DNA from: Butyricicoccus pullicaecorum DSM 23266
GTDB lineage: Bacteria > Bacillota > Clostridia > Oscillospirales > Butyricicoccaceae
Length of the DNA stretch: 64,000 bases
NCBI RefSeq assembly: GCF_900167005.1
Contig: NZ_FUXW01000001.1
Span: 372,001 to 436,000 of the forward strand
Direction: 5' to 3'
The notes beneath the pieces are model-generated. The model was not told the origin of the DNA and did not search any database. It saw nothing but the letters and a program-made list of their open reading frames with translations. The position numbers and the translations under genes are program-made. Each line of letters begins with the position of its first letter. Positions within the stretch are counted from its first letter, which is position 1. Below, one piece after another: positions 44,223 to 52,312 of the stretch.

Positions 44223-44855
44223 ATGGGAATTTTGAAATCATTTTTCGGTAATACCCGCAAGCCCGAAGGTTTGTTGGGCAGGTGGATGGTTGCCGGTATG
44301 AATCGTGCACATGCTGAAGTTGCGGATTGGGGAATGCAATATCTGCCGCAAACAGGAATTGCGGAGATCGCCGAGTTAGGCTGCGGCGGTGGACGAAATG
44401 TCAGGGCACTTTTGCAGAGATATCCGACTGCTAAAGTGACTGCGCTGGACTATTCAGAAATCTCCGTGGAAAAAACCAGACGGGTCAATCAGCGCGAGAT
44501 ACAAAAAGGACGCTGCCGCATTGTGCAGGGGGATGTGTCCAAATTACCTTTTGAGGATGCAAGATTTGATTTGGTTACCGCGTTTGAAACAGTGTATTTC
44601 TGGCCTGGTCCGACCGAAAGTTTTCGGGAAGTGTATCGGATTTTAAAACCGGGTGGAACATTCCTGATTGTGAATGAGTCGGATGGGATGAAGGCCGGAG
44701 ATGACAAGTGGTTGTCTGCGATCGATGGACTGCGAATTTTCAACCAAGCGCAGCTGTCGGGCTTTTTGAAAGAAGCTGGATTTTGTGATATCACGGTATA
44801 TCACGATCAGAAAAAACATTGGCTTTGTTTGTTGGCAATGCGGGAAGACTCCTGA
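44223..44855 (+). CDS. Class I SAM-dependent methyltransferase
   Basis: 210 aa. SAM-binding motif I is IAELGCGGGRNVRALLQRYP near residue 47, motif II has VTALDYSEISVEKTR, motif III/IV is VQGDVSKLPFEDARFDLVTAFETVYFWP and motif V FREVYRILKPGGTFLIVNESDG. Substrate not readable. GC content is visibly lower than in neighbours and codon use differs, which suggests horizontal gain. ATG 44223 has TTGGAGG 9 nt upstream. Its expression seems controlled by a palindromic operator. Confidence 0.88.
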   Translation: MGILKSFFGNTRKPEGLLGRWMVAGMNRAHAEVADWGMQYLPQTGIAEIAELGCGGGRNVRALLQRYPTAKVTALDYSEISVEKTRRVNQREIQKGRCRIVQGDVSKLPFEDARFDLVTAFETVYFWPGPTESFREVYRILKPGGTFLIVNESDGMKAGDDKWLSAIDGLRIFNQAQLSGFLKEAGFCDITVYHDQKKHWLCLLAMREDS

Positions 44856-44880
44856 TTCGCAAAAATGGCGCTTGTGTGAA

Positions 44881-45226
44881 TTCGGTTCGCGGCGCGATTG
44901 AAAGGCAGGTTCGAATGCTGACGAAAATTTATGCAGAAATGAAAAAACAGCATCCAGATTTACTGAATGCTGTAATAGGCTCCGACACGAGCCCAGCGCA
45001 GCGGGTCGTGTTGGAAGAGGAGCTGTGACAAAGTGAGCGAGAAGTGACTTTGAAAAAGTCGCTGCGAGGGATACGACGTCCACAGCGACGAGGTCGAGGT
45101 GACAGGATTCGAAACACGCACCTTCGGTGTGGTTTCGGCTCGCGGCGCGATTAAAAGCAGGTTCGAATCCTGACGGAAAATTATGCAGATACGAAAAAAC
45201 AGCATCCAGATTTACTGAATGCTGTT
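44881..45226. repeat. Duplicated block and tRNA-Pro fragment next to tRNA-Pro
   Basis: A ~93-bp unit occurs at 44881-44973 and 45134-45226, diverged in a few positions. Each unit holds a T-arm-like GCAGGTTCGAATCCTG (in inverted orientation to the tRNA) and the hairpin CAGCAT..ATGCTG, which on the minus strand is the intrinsic terminator of tRNA-Pro. Between the units, the last 22 bases of tRNA-Pro reappear at 45092-45113. Another minus-strand terminator-like hairpin GTCGCTG/CAGCGAC with T5 lies at about 45052-45088. No gene is seen in 44856-45230. Confidence 0.65.
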
Positions 45227-45230
45227 AAGA

Positions 45231-45308
45231 TGGTCGAGGTGACAGGATTCGAACCTGCGGCCTCTTCGTCCCGAACGAAGCGCTCTACCAAGCTGAGCCA
45301 CACCTCGA
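45231..45308 (-). tRNA. tRNA-Pro (anticodon CGG)
   Basis: Minus strand, 78 nt with encoded CCA (45231-45233). Acceptor TCGAGGT pairs with ACCTCGA, D-arm GCTCAGCTTGGTAGAGC, anticodon stem CTTCG with loop TTCGGGA (CGG, reading CCG), T-arm CAGGTTCGAATCCTG. It is followed by a CAGCATTC..GGATGCTG terminator with T6. Confidence 0.95.
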
Positions 45309-45434
45309 TTTTTTGTTGTTCGCTGTCGTTTTTTCTTGACTCTCGCTGACAGCTTCTTTATTATATCTATAACAGGCCTTTTTGTCAACACTATTTTTAA
45401 AATTTTTTTGGATTTTTTTGGAGGGCGATTTTTG

Positions 45435-46283
45435 ATGCAAATAGAGCGCTTTACCAAGGTACAGGTAGATGCCTTACTGCCCGGCCGGAAGCCGGAGACG
45501 AGCAAGAATGATTATGGTCGGGTGTGGGCGTTCTGTGGCTCGAGCGGCTATACCGGTGCGCCGTACTTTGCCGCCCAAGGTGCGGTGCGTATGGGCAGCG
45601 GGATTGTGACGCTGGCCGTTCCCGCAGACATCTATCCCATTCTGGCGGTCAAACTCAACGAGCCTGTCATCTATCCCTATACCGAAGACAGCTGGCAGGA
45701 TGCGCTTCATCGTGCCGAGCGCAGCGCGGCTTGTCTGATCGGTTCCGGTCTGGGACACTTTGCGGCGTTCCGGGAACTGACCTTGACTGCACTCACCTCG
45801 CTTCCTTGTCCGATCGTTTTGGATGCCGACGGCATAAACGCGCTGGGCGGACATATAGATAAGTTGTGCAGTACCGCGTACCCGGTTGTGCTGACACCGC
45901 ACGCGGGTGAGTTTTCACGCCTGACCGGCATTGACCATCCGACGGCAGAGGACGCGGCGGCGTTTGCCATGCGCTATGGCTGTGTGCTGCTGCTCAAGGG
46001 ACACCGGACGGTCGTAGCTGCGCCGGACGGCACGGTGACGTGTAACACGACCGGAAACCCGGGTATGGCCAAGGGCGGCAGCGGCGATGTGCTGGCCGGT
46101 ATGATTCTGTCACTCATCGGTCAGGGACTGCGTCCGGCAGACGCGGCGCGAGTCGGTGCATGGCTGCATGGACGCTGTGGTGATGTGTGCGCCAATCGCC
46201 TGAGTGAATACGGCATGACACCGACCGATATGCTGAGTGTCCTGCCCGAGGTACTGCACGAGTACAATACAAGGGAGTGGTGA
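45435..46283 (+). CDS. nnrD: ADP/ATP-dependent NAD(P)H-hydrate dehydratase
   Basis: Repairs hydrated NAD(P)H. 282 aa, ribokinase-like fold. Motifs: GRVWAFCGSSGYTGAPYFAAQGAVRMGSG (~residue 27), PIVLDADGINAL, PVVLTPHAGEFSRL and the catalytic NPGMAKGGSGDVLAGMI (~residue 213). It lacks the N-terminal epimerase (NnrE) domain that is often fused. ATG 45435 has TTGGAGGG upstream; the longer frame to 45336 is in AT-rich untranslated sequence. A lipoprotein gene follows immediately. Confidence 0.93.
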   Translation: MQIERFTKVQVDALLPGRKPETSKNDYGRVWAFCGSSGYTGAPYFAAQGAVRMGSGIVTLAVPADIYPILAVKLNEPVIYPYTEDSWQDALHRAERSAACLIGSGLGHFAAFRELTLTALTSLPCPIVLDADGINALGGHIDKLCSTAYPVVLTPHAGEFSRLTGIDHPTAEDAAAFAMRYGCVLLLKGHRTVVAAPDGTVTCNTTGNPGMAKGGSGDVLAGMILSLIGQGLRPADAARVGAWLHGRCGDVCANRLSEYGMTPTDMLSVLPEVLHEYNTREW

Positions 46284-46286
46284 CGG

Positions 46287-46859
46287 CTGAAGCGATTATT
46301 TGGGTGTGTTTTGCTGCTCGTTCTGCTCACAGGCTGCGGCAGTTCTGCCCCGCCGGCAGGGGAGACCGTGCGTGCGTATTATGAGGGGTTACAATCAGCG
46401 CAAACACACGCTAAAATTTTATCAGATTTCGGTGATTCTGCGCTGGAATACGAGGTCAATTACGAGTATAATAAAGAGGATAACGATTTACTGACAATCA
46501 CTGCCCCGGAGAGTATTGCGGGCGTACAGGTCGAGATCTCGGGCGAGCATGCGGACGCGTTTACGCTGCGCTATGCTGAGGCTGAGCTGATGTTTAGCGG
46601 GGACAACATCCCCGGATTGACACCGGCGGACGCAATCGCCGATCTGCTGTACGATCTGCGCACGGGTGAGCCGACCGAGGTCAGCACCGAGCCGGTCGGG
46701 GACATCGCTGCAGTGCGCCTGCACTACGAGACCGCCGACCAGAGTCCGGCTATCGCCAAAACCGTCTGGATAAATCCTGACACCATGGCGCCGGTCTGTG
46801 CCGAACTGTACTGCGACGGGGACAAACAGCTGACGCTGTATTTTGAGCAATTCCAGTGA
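46287..46859 (+). CDS. Lipoprotein of unknown function with probable CTG start
   Basis: About 190 aa. From CTG 46287 the product starts (M)KRLFGCVLLLVLLTGCGSS, a textbook lipoprotein signal with lipobox LLTGC. An in-frame TGA at 46281-46283 blocks any earlier start, and the next alternative (TTG 46311) would cut off the basic n-region. GGGAG lies about 9-10 nt upstream of the CTG. The mature part (~165 residues) is acidic with beta-strand alternation and an outer-membrane-sorting LolA-like feel, but I cannot assign it. The next gene, alr, starts 18 nt later. Confidence 0.65.
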   Translation: MKRLFGCVLLLVLLTGCGSSAPPAGETVRAYYEGLQSAQTHAKILSDFGDSALEYEVNYEYNKEDNDLLTITAPESIAGVQVEISGEHADAFTLRYAEAELMFSGDNIPGLTPADAIADLLYDLRTGEPTEVSTEPVGDIAAVRLHYETADQSPAIAKTVWINPDTMAPVCAELYCDGDKQLTLYFEQFQ

Positions 46860-46877
46860 ACAACGAGGAGAACCGAA

Positions 46878-48002
46878 ATGGCAATGAATCAGAACCGGGC
46901 ATGGGCAGAGATCGATCTGTCCGCTCTGGAACATAATTTTGACGTCATCCAAAAACATGCAGGCCGTCCGGTGCTGTGCATCGTCAAGGCAAACGCGTAC
47001 GGACACGGCGCAGTGCCGGTCGCACACTGTCTGGAACGGCGCGGTGCGGCGTACTTTGGCGTCGCAACCGGTGACGAGGCACTCGAGCTGCGCGCGGCAG
47101 GTATCCGCACGCCGATTCTTATTTTGGGCTATGTCGATGTCATTGATATGCCAGCCATCGTGCGCCATGAGATCACCGTCCCGGTCTACGACCGTGAGAC
47201 CGCCGAGTTGTTCTCGCAGGCGGCTGTCGCAGAGGGCAAGCCGATCAAGGTACATTTTGCGCTGGACACCGGCATGTCCCGTCTGGGCTTCCAGGCAAAC
47301 CGCACCCAGCAGACCATCGACGAGCTGCTGGAGATCGCCAAGCTGCCCGGCATCGAGGTCGGCGGTGCGTTTACGCACTTCGCGGTTGCGGATACGGCAG
47401 CGCCCGAGGACATCGAATTCACTCACAAGCAGCTCGATCTGTTCCGTAAGGTCTGCGACGGTCTGGAACAGGCCGGTCTGCCGCTGCCTATCAAGCATTG
47501 TGCCAACAGCGGCGGTGTTGTGCAGTATGCCGACAGCTATCTGGACATGGTGCGCGCGGGCATCATCCTGTACGGCTACCAGCCCGACCCGGCAAATCCG
47601 GTGCGCATCAACGTCCGTCCGGTCATGACGGTCAAGACCCACATCGTGCAGGTGCGTGAGCTGGAAAAGGATCGTCTGGTCAGCTACGGCTGCACCTACC
47701 GCACCGAGGAGACCATCCGTGAGGCGGTTGTCGCCATCGGCTACGCCGACGGTTATCTGCGTGCCTGCTCGGGCCGTGCGGCTGTTGTCGTGGACGGACA
47801 GGCCGTTCCGGTCATCGGACGTGTGTGCATGGATATGCTCATGGTGCGCCTGCCTGAGGGCGTGAAGGCGGCACGCGGCGACGTTGTGACCGTATTCGGT
47901 GACGCGGCAGTGACCGCAGACACCCTCGCAGAAGCGGCGGGAACGATCTCTTACGAGGTACTGTGCGCGGTGTCGCACCGCATCCCGCGTGTGTACTTAT
48001 AA
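46878..48002 (+). CDS. alr: Alanine racemase
   Basis: PLP enzyme interconverting L- and D-alanine for peptidoglycan. 374 aa. PLP lysine in CIVKANAYGHGAVPVAH (~residue 37), the barrel phosphate loop, and FALDTGMSRLGF. The second catalytic base Tyr is in LVSYGCTYRT, and the C-terminal domain has GRVCMDMLMV. AACGAGGAGAAC precedes the ATG. Upstream nnrD and downstream mazF match the alr neighbourhood of Firmicutes. Confidence 0.96.
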   Translation: MAMNQNRAWAEIDLSALEHNFDVIQKHAGRPVLCIVKANAYGHGAVPVAHCLERRGAAYFGVATGDEALELRAAGIRTPILILGYVDVIDMPAIVRHEITVPVYDRETAELFSQAAVAEGKPIKVHFALDTGMSRLGFQANRTQQTIDELLEIAKLPGIEVGGAFTHFAVADTAAPEDIEFTHKQLDLFRKVCDGLEQAGLPLPIKHCANSGGVVQYADSYLDMVRAGIILYGYQPDPANPVRINVRPVMTVKTHIVQVRELEKDRLVSYGCTYRTEETIREAVVAIGYADGYLRACSGRAAVVVDGQAVPVIGRVCMDMLMVRLPEGVKAARGDVVTVFGDAAVTADTLAEAAGTISYEVLCAVSHRIPRVYL

Positions 48003-48056
48003 GACACCTAAAAAATTCCGGTTTGGTACGGTTATATCTGCCTCCGATGCGGGGAA

Positions 48057-48078
48057 AATAGGAGTACAAAGTCCTATT
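48057..48078 (+). promoter_or_regulatory. Inverted repeat upstream of mazF
   Basis: AATAGGA (48057-48063) and TCCTATT (48072-48078) are perfect inverted arms with an 8-bp spacer, located 9 nt before the mazF ribosome site. It may be an operator or an RNA hairpin at the start of the message. Confidence 0.5.
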
Positions 48079-48100
48079 GAGAAAACGGAGGTTGAACAGC

Positions 48101-48472
48101 GTGGAACATAAAGTCAAACGCGGAGATATTTACTATGCTGATCTCAGTCCGGTGGTCGGCAGTGAGCAGGGCGGTATCCGGCCGGTACTTATTGTCCAGA
48201 ATGACGTGGGCAACCGATACAGCCCGACCGTCATCGCAGCCGCCATCACCTCGCAGGTCAACAAGGCAAAAATGCCCACACATATCTCGCTCGGTGCGCG
48301 CTCGTTCGGACTGACCAAGGATTCGGTCGTCCTGATGGAGCAGATCCGCACACTGGACAAAAAGCGTCTGCGCGAGAAAATGGGTACACTGGACGCAGAT
48401 CACATGCGGCGGATCGATCAGGCACTGGCGGTCAGCTTTGGACTGGGCGCATCGGGTGCGCCGCAGGGATAA
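48101..48472 (+). CDS. mazF: MazF/NdoA-type mRNA endoribonuclease (toxin)
   Basis: 123 aa, PemK/MazF fold. [55 protein letters not shown] and [16 protein letters not shown] are very close to Bacillus NdoA (EndoA), which cleaves single-stranded mRNA. GTG 48101 lies 9 nt after GGAGG. In Bacillus alr is followed by the antitoxin ndoAI and then ndoA; here only 98 bp separate alr and mazF and no antitoxin ORF fits. Either the antitoxin is elsewhere or this copy is regulated differently. Confidence 0.93.
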   Translation: MEHKVKRGDIYYADLSPVVGSEQGGIRPVLIVQNDVGNRYSPTVIAAAITSQVNKAKMPTHISLGARSFGLTKDSVVLMEQIRTLDKKRLREKMGTLDADHMRRIDQALAVSFGLGASGAPQG

Positions 48473-48493
48473 ACAGACAACGGAGTGAATGGG

Positions 48494-49084
48494 ATGAAGA
48501 TAAAACAACAGAGATTTATCACCTCGACGGCAGCCGTGCTCATGGTCTGCCTGCTGGTGTCGGGTTATTTCGCGGTGGCGCAGTCCGGGTCATCGGACGA
48601 TCCGCTGGTGACGCAGAGCTATCTGGATGCGGTCATCACGCCCAAGGCCATGCAGACGGCTGAGAACGCGGCAAACGCACAGGCCAATACCCTGTCGGCA
48701 CGCATCAATGAACTGTCGCAGAAGCTCAACGAGAGCATCACAGCGGCAGCGGCAGCGGTTGCGTCGGATGAGACCTTTTTAAAGCGTGTGTCGGCCGCAG
48801 GCGGCGGCACGGCGGCGGACAGCGGCACTTGGCGGTCGCTGACCCTGTCGGCGGGACAGAAGGTCTATCTCGCAGCCGGGGCAGAGGTCGTACTGCGCAG
48901 CGGTGCGGCGACCTGTGTCGAGAGCGGCGGCCGTGGACTGGTCAACCTGTCCGAGGTGGGTGAGCTGTCCGAGGGCGAGGCGCTTGACCTGTACGCCCTG
49001 TACACGGCGACGACCCAGTCGGCGGGCTTGCAGGCGACCGAGCGCACCAAGGTGCTGATCTCGGGCGATTATTCGGTGGCATAA
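48494..49084 (+). CDS. Membrane-anchored protein of unknown function
   Basis: 196 aa. One N-terminal helix (residues ~10-30) anchors an Ala/Asn-rich coiled coil (~50-100: MQTAENAANAQANTLSARIN) and a C-terminal domain with LSAGQKVYLAAGAEVVLRSGAATCVESG and VLISGDYSV. The AGxEVxLRSGxA pattern looks like a conserved beta module, but I do not know its family. GGAG lies 9 nt upstream of ATG 48494. Located 21 nt after mazF. Confidence 0.65.
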   Translation: MKIKQQRFITSTAAVLMVCLLVSGYFAVAQSGSSDDPLVTQSYLDAVITPKAMQTAENAANAQANTLSARINELSQKLNESITAAAAAVASDETFLKRVSAAGGGTAADSGTWRSLTLSAGQKVYLAAGAEVVLRSGAATCVESGGRGLVNLSEVGELSEGEALDLYALYTATTQSAGLQATERTKVLISGDYSVA

Positions 49085-49094
49085 AAAGAACGGT

Positions 49095-49131
49095 AAGCGC
49101 GTATCTATGAGAAGTAGATACGCGCTTTTTG
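49095..49131 (+). terminator. Intrinsic terminator
   Basis: AAGCGCGTATCTA / TAGATACGCGCTT stem, 7-nt loop, T5, after the membrane-anchored unknown. Confidence 0.9.
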
Positions 49132-49157
49132 TGTGCGCGGAAAGGGGAGGGCGGCGC

Positions 49158-49679
49158 ATGGAGGTATCGTACCGAGGACAGACGGTGGGACAGATACAGG
49201 TCGAGGTGCAGAGTGACGGCGTGCGCTTTGTGGCCGAATGCCGGGTGCAGACCGATGACATCTTGCGGCTGTACGGTCTGCGGGACGGCTGTGCGCCGCT
49301 GCGCATCGATGTGGCTGAACCGGTGGGGGACAGTCTGCGCGTCCAGCGCACGCTGTCGTGGTATGCGCTGCGCACGGCAGGATACACCGCAGACAGCCTG
49401 CCCACGCGCTACGTGCTGGATGCCGGGGACGGCAGCGGATTGGCAGAAAGCCAACCTGCTGTGACTGGGGATGCCAAGCTGGACGCACTGATTATGAGCG
49501 GTGTGGTGCGCTGCCAGCCGGAAGCCGGAGGGTTCTGCATACAGGCCCCTTTTGCCGCAGGGTGGGCATGTCCGTTGGCCTTTGCTCTGACAGCCTGCAC
49601 GGTTACAGACGGACAGGCGGTTTTGCATGTACGCCGCAAGTCTGTCCCTTTTCAAGCAGAGCGGCAGATGGTAGAATAG
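49158..49679 (+). CDS. Hypothetical protein
   Basis: 173 aa, no signal peptide or membrane helix. Alternating short hydrophobic and charged segments (MEVSYRGQTVGQIQVEVQSDG, LRLYGLRDGCAPLRIDVAEP) suggest an all-beta fold with two similar halves. I do not recognise a family. ATG 49158 has GGGGAGGG upstream. It is followed within 34 nt by the MATE exporter. Confidence 0.5.
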   Translation: MEVSYRGQTVGQIQVEVQSDGVRFVAECRVQTDDILRLYGLRDGCAPLRIDVAEPVGDSLRVQRTLSWYALRTAGYTADSLPTRYVLDAGDGSGLAESQPAVTGDAKLDALIMSGVVRCQPEAGGFCIQAPFAAGWACPLAFALTACTVTDGQAVLHVRRKSVPFQAERQMVE

Positions 49680-49712
49680 GAGGACAGAACAGAAAGAAAA
49701 GGAGGAGCCTCC

Positions 49713-51047
49713 GTGAAACATGCAATGGATCACCCGATCACACCGGCATTTTTGCTGCGCTTTACGCTGCCATCCATCGTTATGATGATTGTACTGTCCA
49801 TGTACACTGTGGTCGACGGTACACTGGTGTCGCATCTGGTCGGAACCGAGGCGTTTTCAGCCATCAATGTTGTGTATCCCATTCTGGGTGTTGTGGTTGC
49901 ACTGGGCACCATGTTCGGAACGGGTACGACCGCGATTGTCTCGCGCAAACTGGGACAGGGCGACCAGAAGGGAGCAAATGAGATTTTCTCCTTCGTCCTG
50001 TCGGTCACCATCGTCATCGGCATTGCCTTTGCCGCTCTGGTGCTCATTTTCCTGCGGCCGATCATCCGCATGCTGGGTGCCAATGACGTGCTGTTCCCGT
50101 ACTGCTACGGTTACGCATTCCCGGTCGTTTGCTTTCTGCCCATGAGCATGCTGCAAATCCAGTTCCAGACCCTGATCGTGGCCGCAGGCAAGCCGCAGAT
50201 CGGATTGATTCTGACAGTCGGCAGTGGCATCGTCAATGTCGTGCTCGATCTGGTGTTTATGGGCGTCTTTGGATGGGGTATCTCTGGCGCAGCCATCGCG
50301 ACTGGAATCGGTTTCTGCATTCCGGCGATTTTCGGCCTGTGCTATTTCCGCTTTTACTCCAAGGCAGCTTTTCGTCTGGTGCGTCCGACCCGCAACTGGA
50401 AGCAGCTGGCGCACGCGGCGGCAAACGGATCGTCCGAGATGGTCAGCTATTTATCCGAGAGCGTGACCACCTTCTTGTTTAACATCACCATGATGCGCCT
50501 GCTGGGACAGGACGGCGTGGCCGCGGTCGCGATCGTGCTATACTTGGACTTCGTGCTGGTCGCGGTCAGTCTAGGCTATGCGATGGGCGTTGCACCGCTT
50601 ATCAGCTACAACTACGGAAAAGGGGACAAGGCCAATATTCGCAAGACTTTCCGTCTGAGCGTGCTGTTATGCCTGTGTGTCGGTATTTGTATGACGCTGG
50701 GTACACGTTTGTTCGGCGGTACGCTAGCAACCGTGTTTACACCGGCAGGCAGCGCGGTGTATGTGCTTGCGGTCGAGGGCTTGCGCTGCTACGGCCTGAG
50801 CTACCTGTGTAAGGGATGCAACCTGTTTGCTTCGGCATTGTTCACCGCCTTCGGCAATGGACGCGTCTCGGCGTTCCTGTCTTTCCTGCGCACGCTGTTC
50901 TTCCTGTCGGGCAGTATCATCCTCATGGCAGCGCTGTTTGGCGTGACGGGCGTATGGTTTGCCGCACCGATTGCCGAGGGATTGGCGCTTTGCGTGTCCA
51001 TTTTCTGCGTGTGGCGCTATCGATGGATATACCCGTATGGCGGATGA
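49713..51047 (+). CDS. MATE family efflux transporter
   Basis: Cation-coupled multidrug/metabolite exporter, 444 aa with about twelve hydrophobic helices in two six-helix halves. Typical features are PITPAFLLRFTLPSIVMMI at the start, DGTLVSHLVGTEAFSAINVVYP (helix 2), the GTGTTAIVSRKLGQGD motif near residue 70 and its second-half partner MGVAPLISYNYGKGD near residue 290. The start is GTG with GGAGGAG upstream. Substrate unknown. Confidence 0.92.
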   Translation: MKHAMDHPITPAFLLRFTLPSIVMMIVLSMYTVVDGTLVSHLVGTEAFSAINVVYPILGVVVALGTMFGTGTTAIVSRKLGQGDQKGANEIFSFVLSVTIVIGIAFAALVLIFLRPIIRMLGANDVLFPYCYGYAFPVVCFLPMSMLQIQFQTLIVAAGKPQIGLILTVGSGIVNVVLDLVFMGVFGWGISGAAIATGIGFCIPAIFGLCYFRFYSKAAFRLVRPTRNWKQLAHAAANGSSEMVSYLSESVTTFLFNITMMRLLGQDGVAAVAIVLYLDFVLVAVSLGYAMGVAPLISYNYGKGDKANIRKTFRLSVLLCLCVGICMTLGTRLFGGTLATVFTPAGSAVYVLAVEGLRCYGLSYLCKGCNLFASALFTAFGNGRVSAFLSFLRTLFFLSGSIILMAALFGVTGVWFAAPIAEGLALCVSIFCVWRYRWIYPYGG

Positions 51048-51126
51048 GCAGCGGAAATGCACGAAAGTTGTACAATATAACAAAAACGTGCGCGAAAATT
51101 TTGGAGAATATTTGGTTATATAGCGC

Positions 51127-51154
51127 TTGCAAAAAGAAAAAGACATGATATAAT
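51127..51154 (+). promoter_or_regulatory. Promoter of the noncoding RNA candidate
   Basis: TTGCAA (51127-51132), 16 bp, TATAAT (51149-51154); start expected near 51161. Confidence 0.65.
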
Positions 51155-51160
51155 AATAAC

Positions 51161-51337
51161 CGTAGTCAGGAGGCGTCCGGAGCCCCTTGAATCGGATGCG
51201 TGCCAACTCCTGACCATCCCCCTCTTTGATATGCTCCCACTGTATGAACGCGTGGGAACATGTTCTACCCCCTGAATCATCCTCAAATTCTAAAATCCTT
51301 GTGACAAAGCCACCGGTTTGCCCGGTGGCTTTGTTCG
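51161..51337 (+). ncRNA. Candidate structured noncoding RNA (~175 nt)
   Basis: No ORF with a ribosome site. Hairpin 1: GTCAGGAG (51165-51172) pairs with CTCCTGAC (51207-51214), enclosing GCGTCCG/CGGATGC. Hairpin 2: TCCCAC/GTGGGA with GATATG/CATGTT extension (about 51229-51265). Hairpin 3: a 14-bp intrinsic terminator GACAAAGCCACCGG/CCGGTGGCTTTGTT (51303-51335). A promoter lies just upstream and the Crp/Fnr gene has its own promoter further on, so this is likely a stand-alone RNA. Size recalls 6S RNA, but the 5' and 3' ends do not pair with each other. Confidence 0.6.
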
Positions 51338-51500
51338 TCTTTGTCAGGTCTTTCACAATGGGGAATCGATTGCATCTTACTGTCTATTTTGAGACTGCAC
51401 CGTGCATAGATGCTGCACACGGCTGCAAAGACTTTGTTGCAAATTTAACAGATGAATGCTTGTTTCTCACAAAGAATTTTACCATTTGGTCAAAAATCAC

Positions 51501-51529
51501 TTTACATGCCTGCGGGAACGCGGTATACT
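51501..51529 (+). promoter_or_regulatory. Promoter of the Crp/Fnr gene and hydrogenase operon
   Basis: TTTACA (51501-51506), 17 bp, TATACT (51524-51529), 40 nt before the coding start. Confidence 0.7.
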
Positions 51530-51568
51530 GGGAAAAACAGGTCAGAGCGAGAGGGAGAGATGGGCGAT

Positions 51569-52237
51569 ATGATCGAGCGTTTACAGCACTGTGCCCTGTT
51601 TGCAGGGATTACACAGCAGGAAATAGAGGCTTTGCTCGGCTGTCTGCGGCCGGTGCGCCGTACCTATCCGAAGGATGCGGTGATCTGGCATGAGGGCGAG
51701 CGGGTACAGAGTGTGGGACTGGTGCTGAGCGGCCGAGCGGTCATCCTGCGCGATGACTTCTGGGGCAATCGGAGTATTTTGGGCGAGTCTGCTGCGGGCG
51801 ACTTGTTCGGAGAATCCTACGCCTGCGCACCCGGCGCACCGCTCACCGTGAGCGTTATTGCAGCCGAGGATTGTGAGGTGCTCTTCATCAACATTGCGCA
51901 GGCGCTGACCATGTGCACCCACGTTTGTGCATTCCATGTGCGTCTGGTCAACAACCTCATGCACATTCTTGCAGGCAAAAATCTGATGCTTTCCCGCAAG
52001 ATCGATCACCTTTCCCGACGCACGACCCGAGAGAAACTGCTCGCTTATCTGTCCGATCAGGCCGAAGCGCAGGGCAGTTCCAGTTTTGATATTCCGTTTA
52101 ACCGCCAGGAGCTGGCCGACTACCTGTCTGTTGACCGCAGCGCCCTGTCTCAGGTGCTCAGCTGTATGAAACGGGAAGGACTGCTGGATTTCCAGCGCAG
52201 TCATTTTACGCTGTTCACCGACCGATCAGAGTCCTGA
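51569..52237 (+). CDS. Crp/Fnr family transcriptional regulator
   Basis: 222 aa. A cyclic-nucleotide-binding-like sensor (~residues 10-130; YPKDAVIWHEGERVQSVGLVLSGRAVI) and a C-terminal winged helix with NRQELADYLSVDRSALSQVLSCMKREGLL (~175-203). The sensor lacks the N-terminal Cys cluster of oxygen-sensing FNR and the cAMP-binding RS pair, so the signal is unknown. ATG 51569 is preferred to ATG 51560 because of spacing to GAGGGAGAG. It is 75 nt upstream of the hydrogenase pair on the same strand and likely controls it. Confidence 0.88.
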   Translation: MIERLQHCALFAGITQQEIEALLGCLRPVRRTYPKDAVIWHEGERVQSVGLVLSGRAVILRDDFWGNRSILGESAAGDLFGESYACAPGAPLTVSVIAAEDCEVLFINIAQALTMCTHVCAFHVRLVNNLMHILAGKNLMLSRKIDHLSRRTTREKLLAYLSDQAEAQGSSSFDIPFNRQELADYLSVDRSALSQVLSCMKREGLLDFQRSHFTLFTDRSES

Positions 52238-52312
52238 TTGTGCCGGTGTTCTGTTTATCACAACGAGAATGGAGAGAAAATATTTTAGAGCGAAAGGGGA
52301 AATCTTTGGCTT

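Noticed and set aside
44819-45028. 69-codon frame after the methyltransferase
   Set aside because: It overlaps the methyltransferase end and the duplicated tRNA-flank block; no ribosome site.
51161-51337. Assignment of the RNA as 6S or SRP RNA
   Set aside because: Size fits 6S, but the ends do not pair into a closing stem; the SRP core motif (GGTCAGGTCCGGAAGGAAGCA type) is absent.
51226-51693. 155-codon frame over the noncoding RNA and Crp/Fnr start
   Set aside because: It runs through the terminator hairpin and the Crp/Fnr promoter and has no ribosome site.
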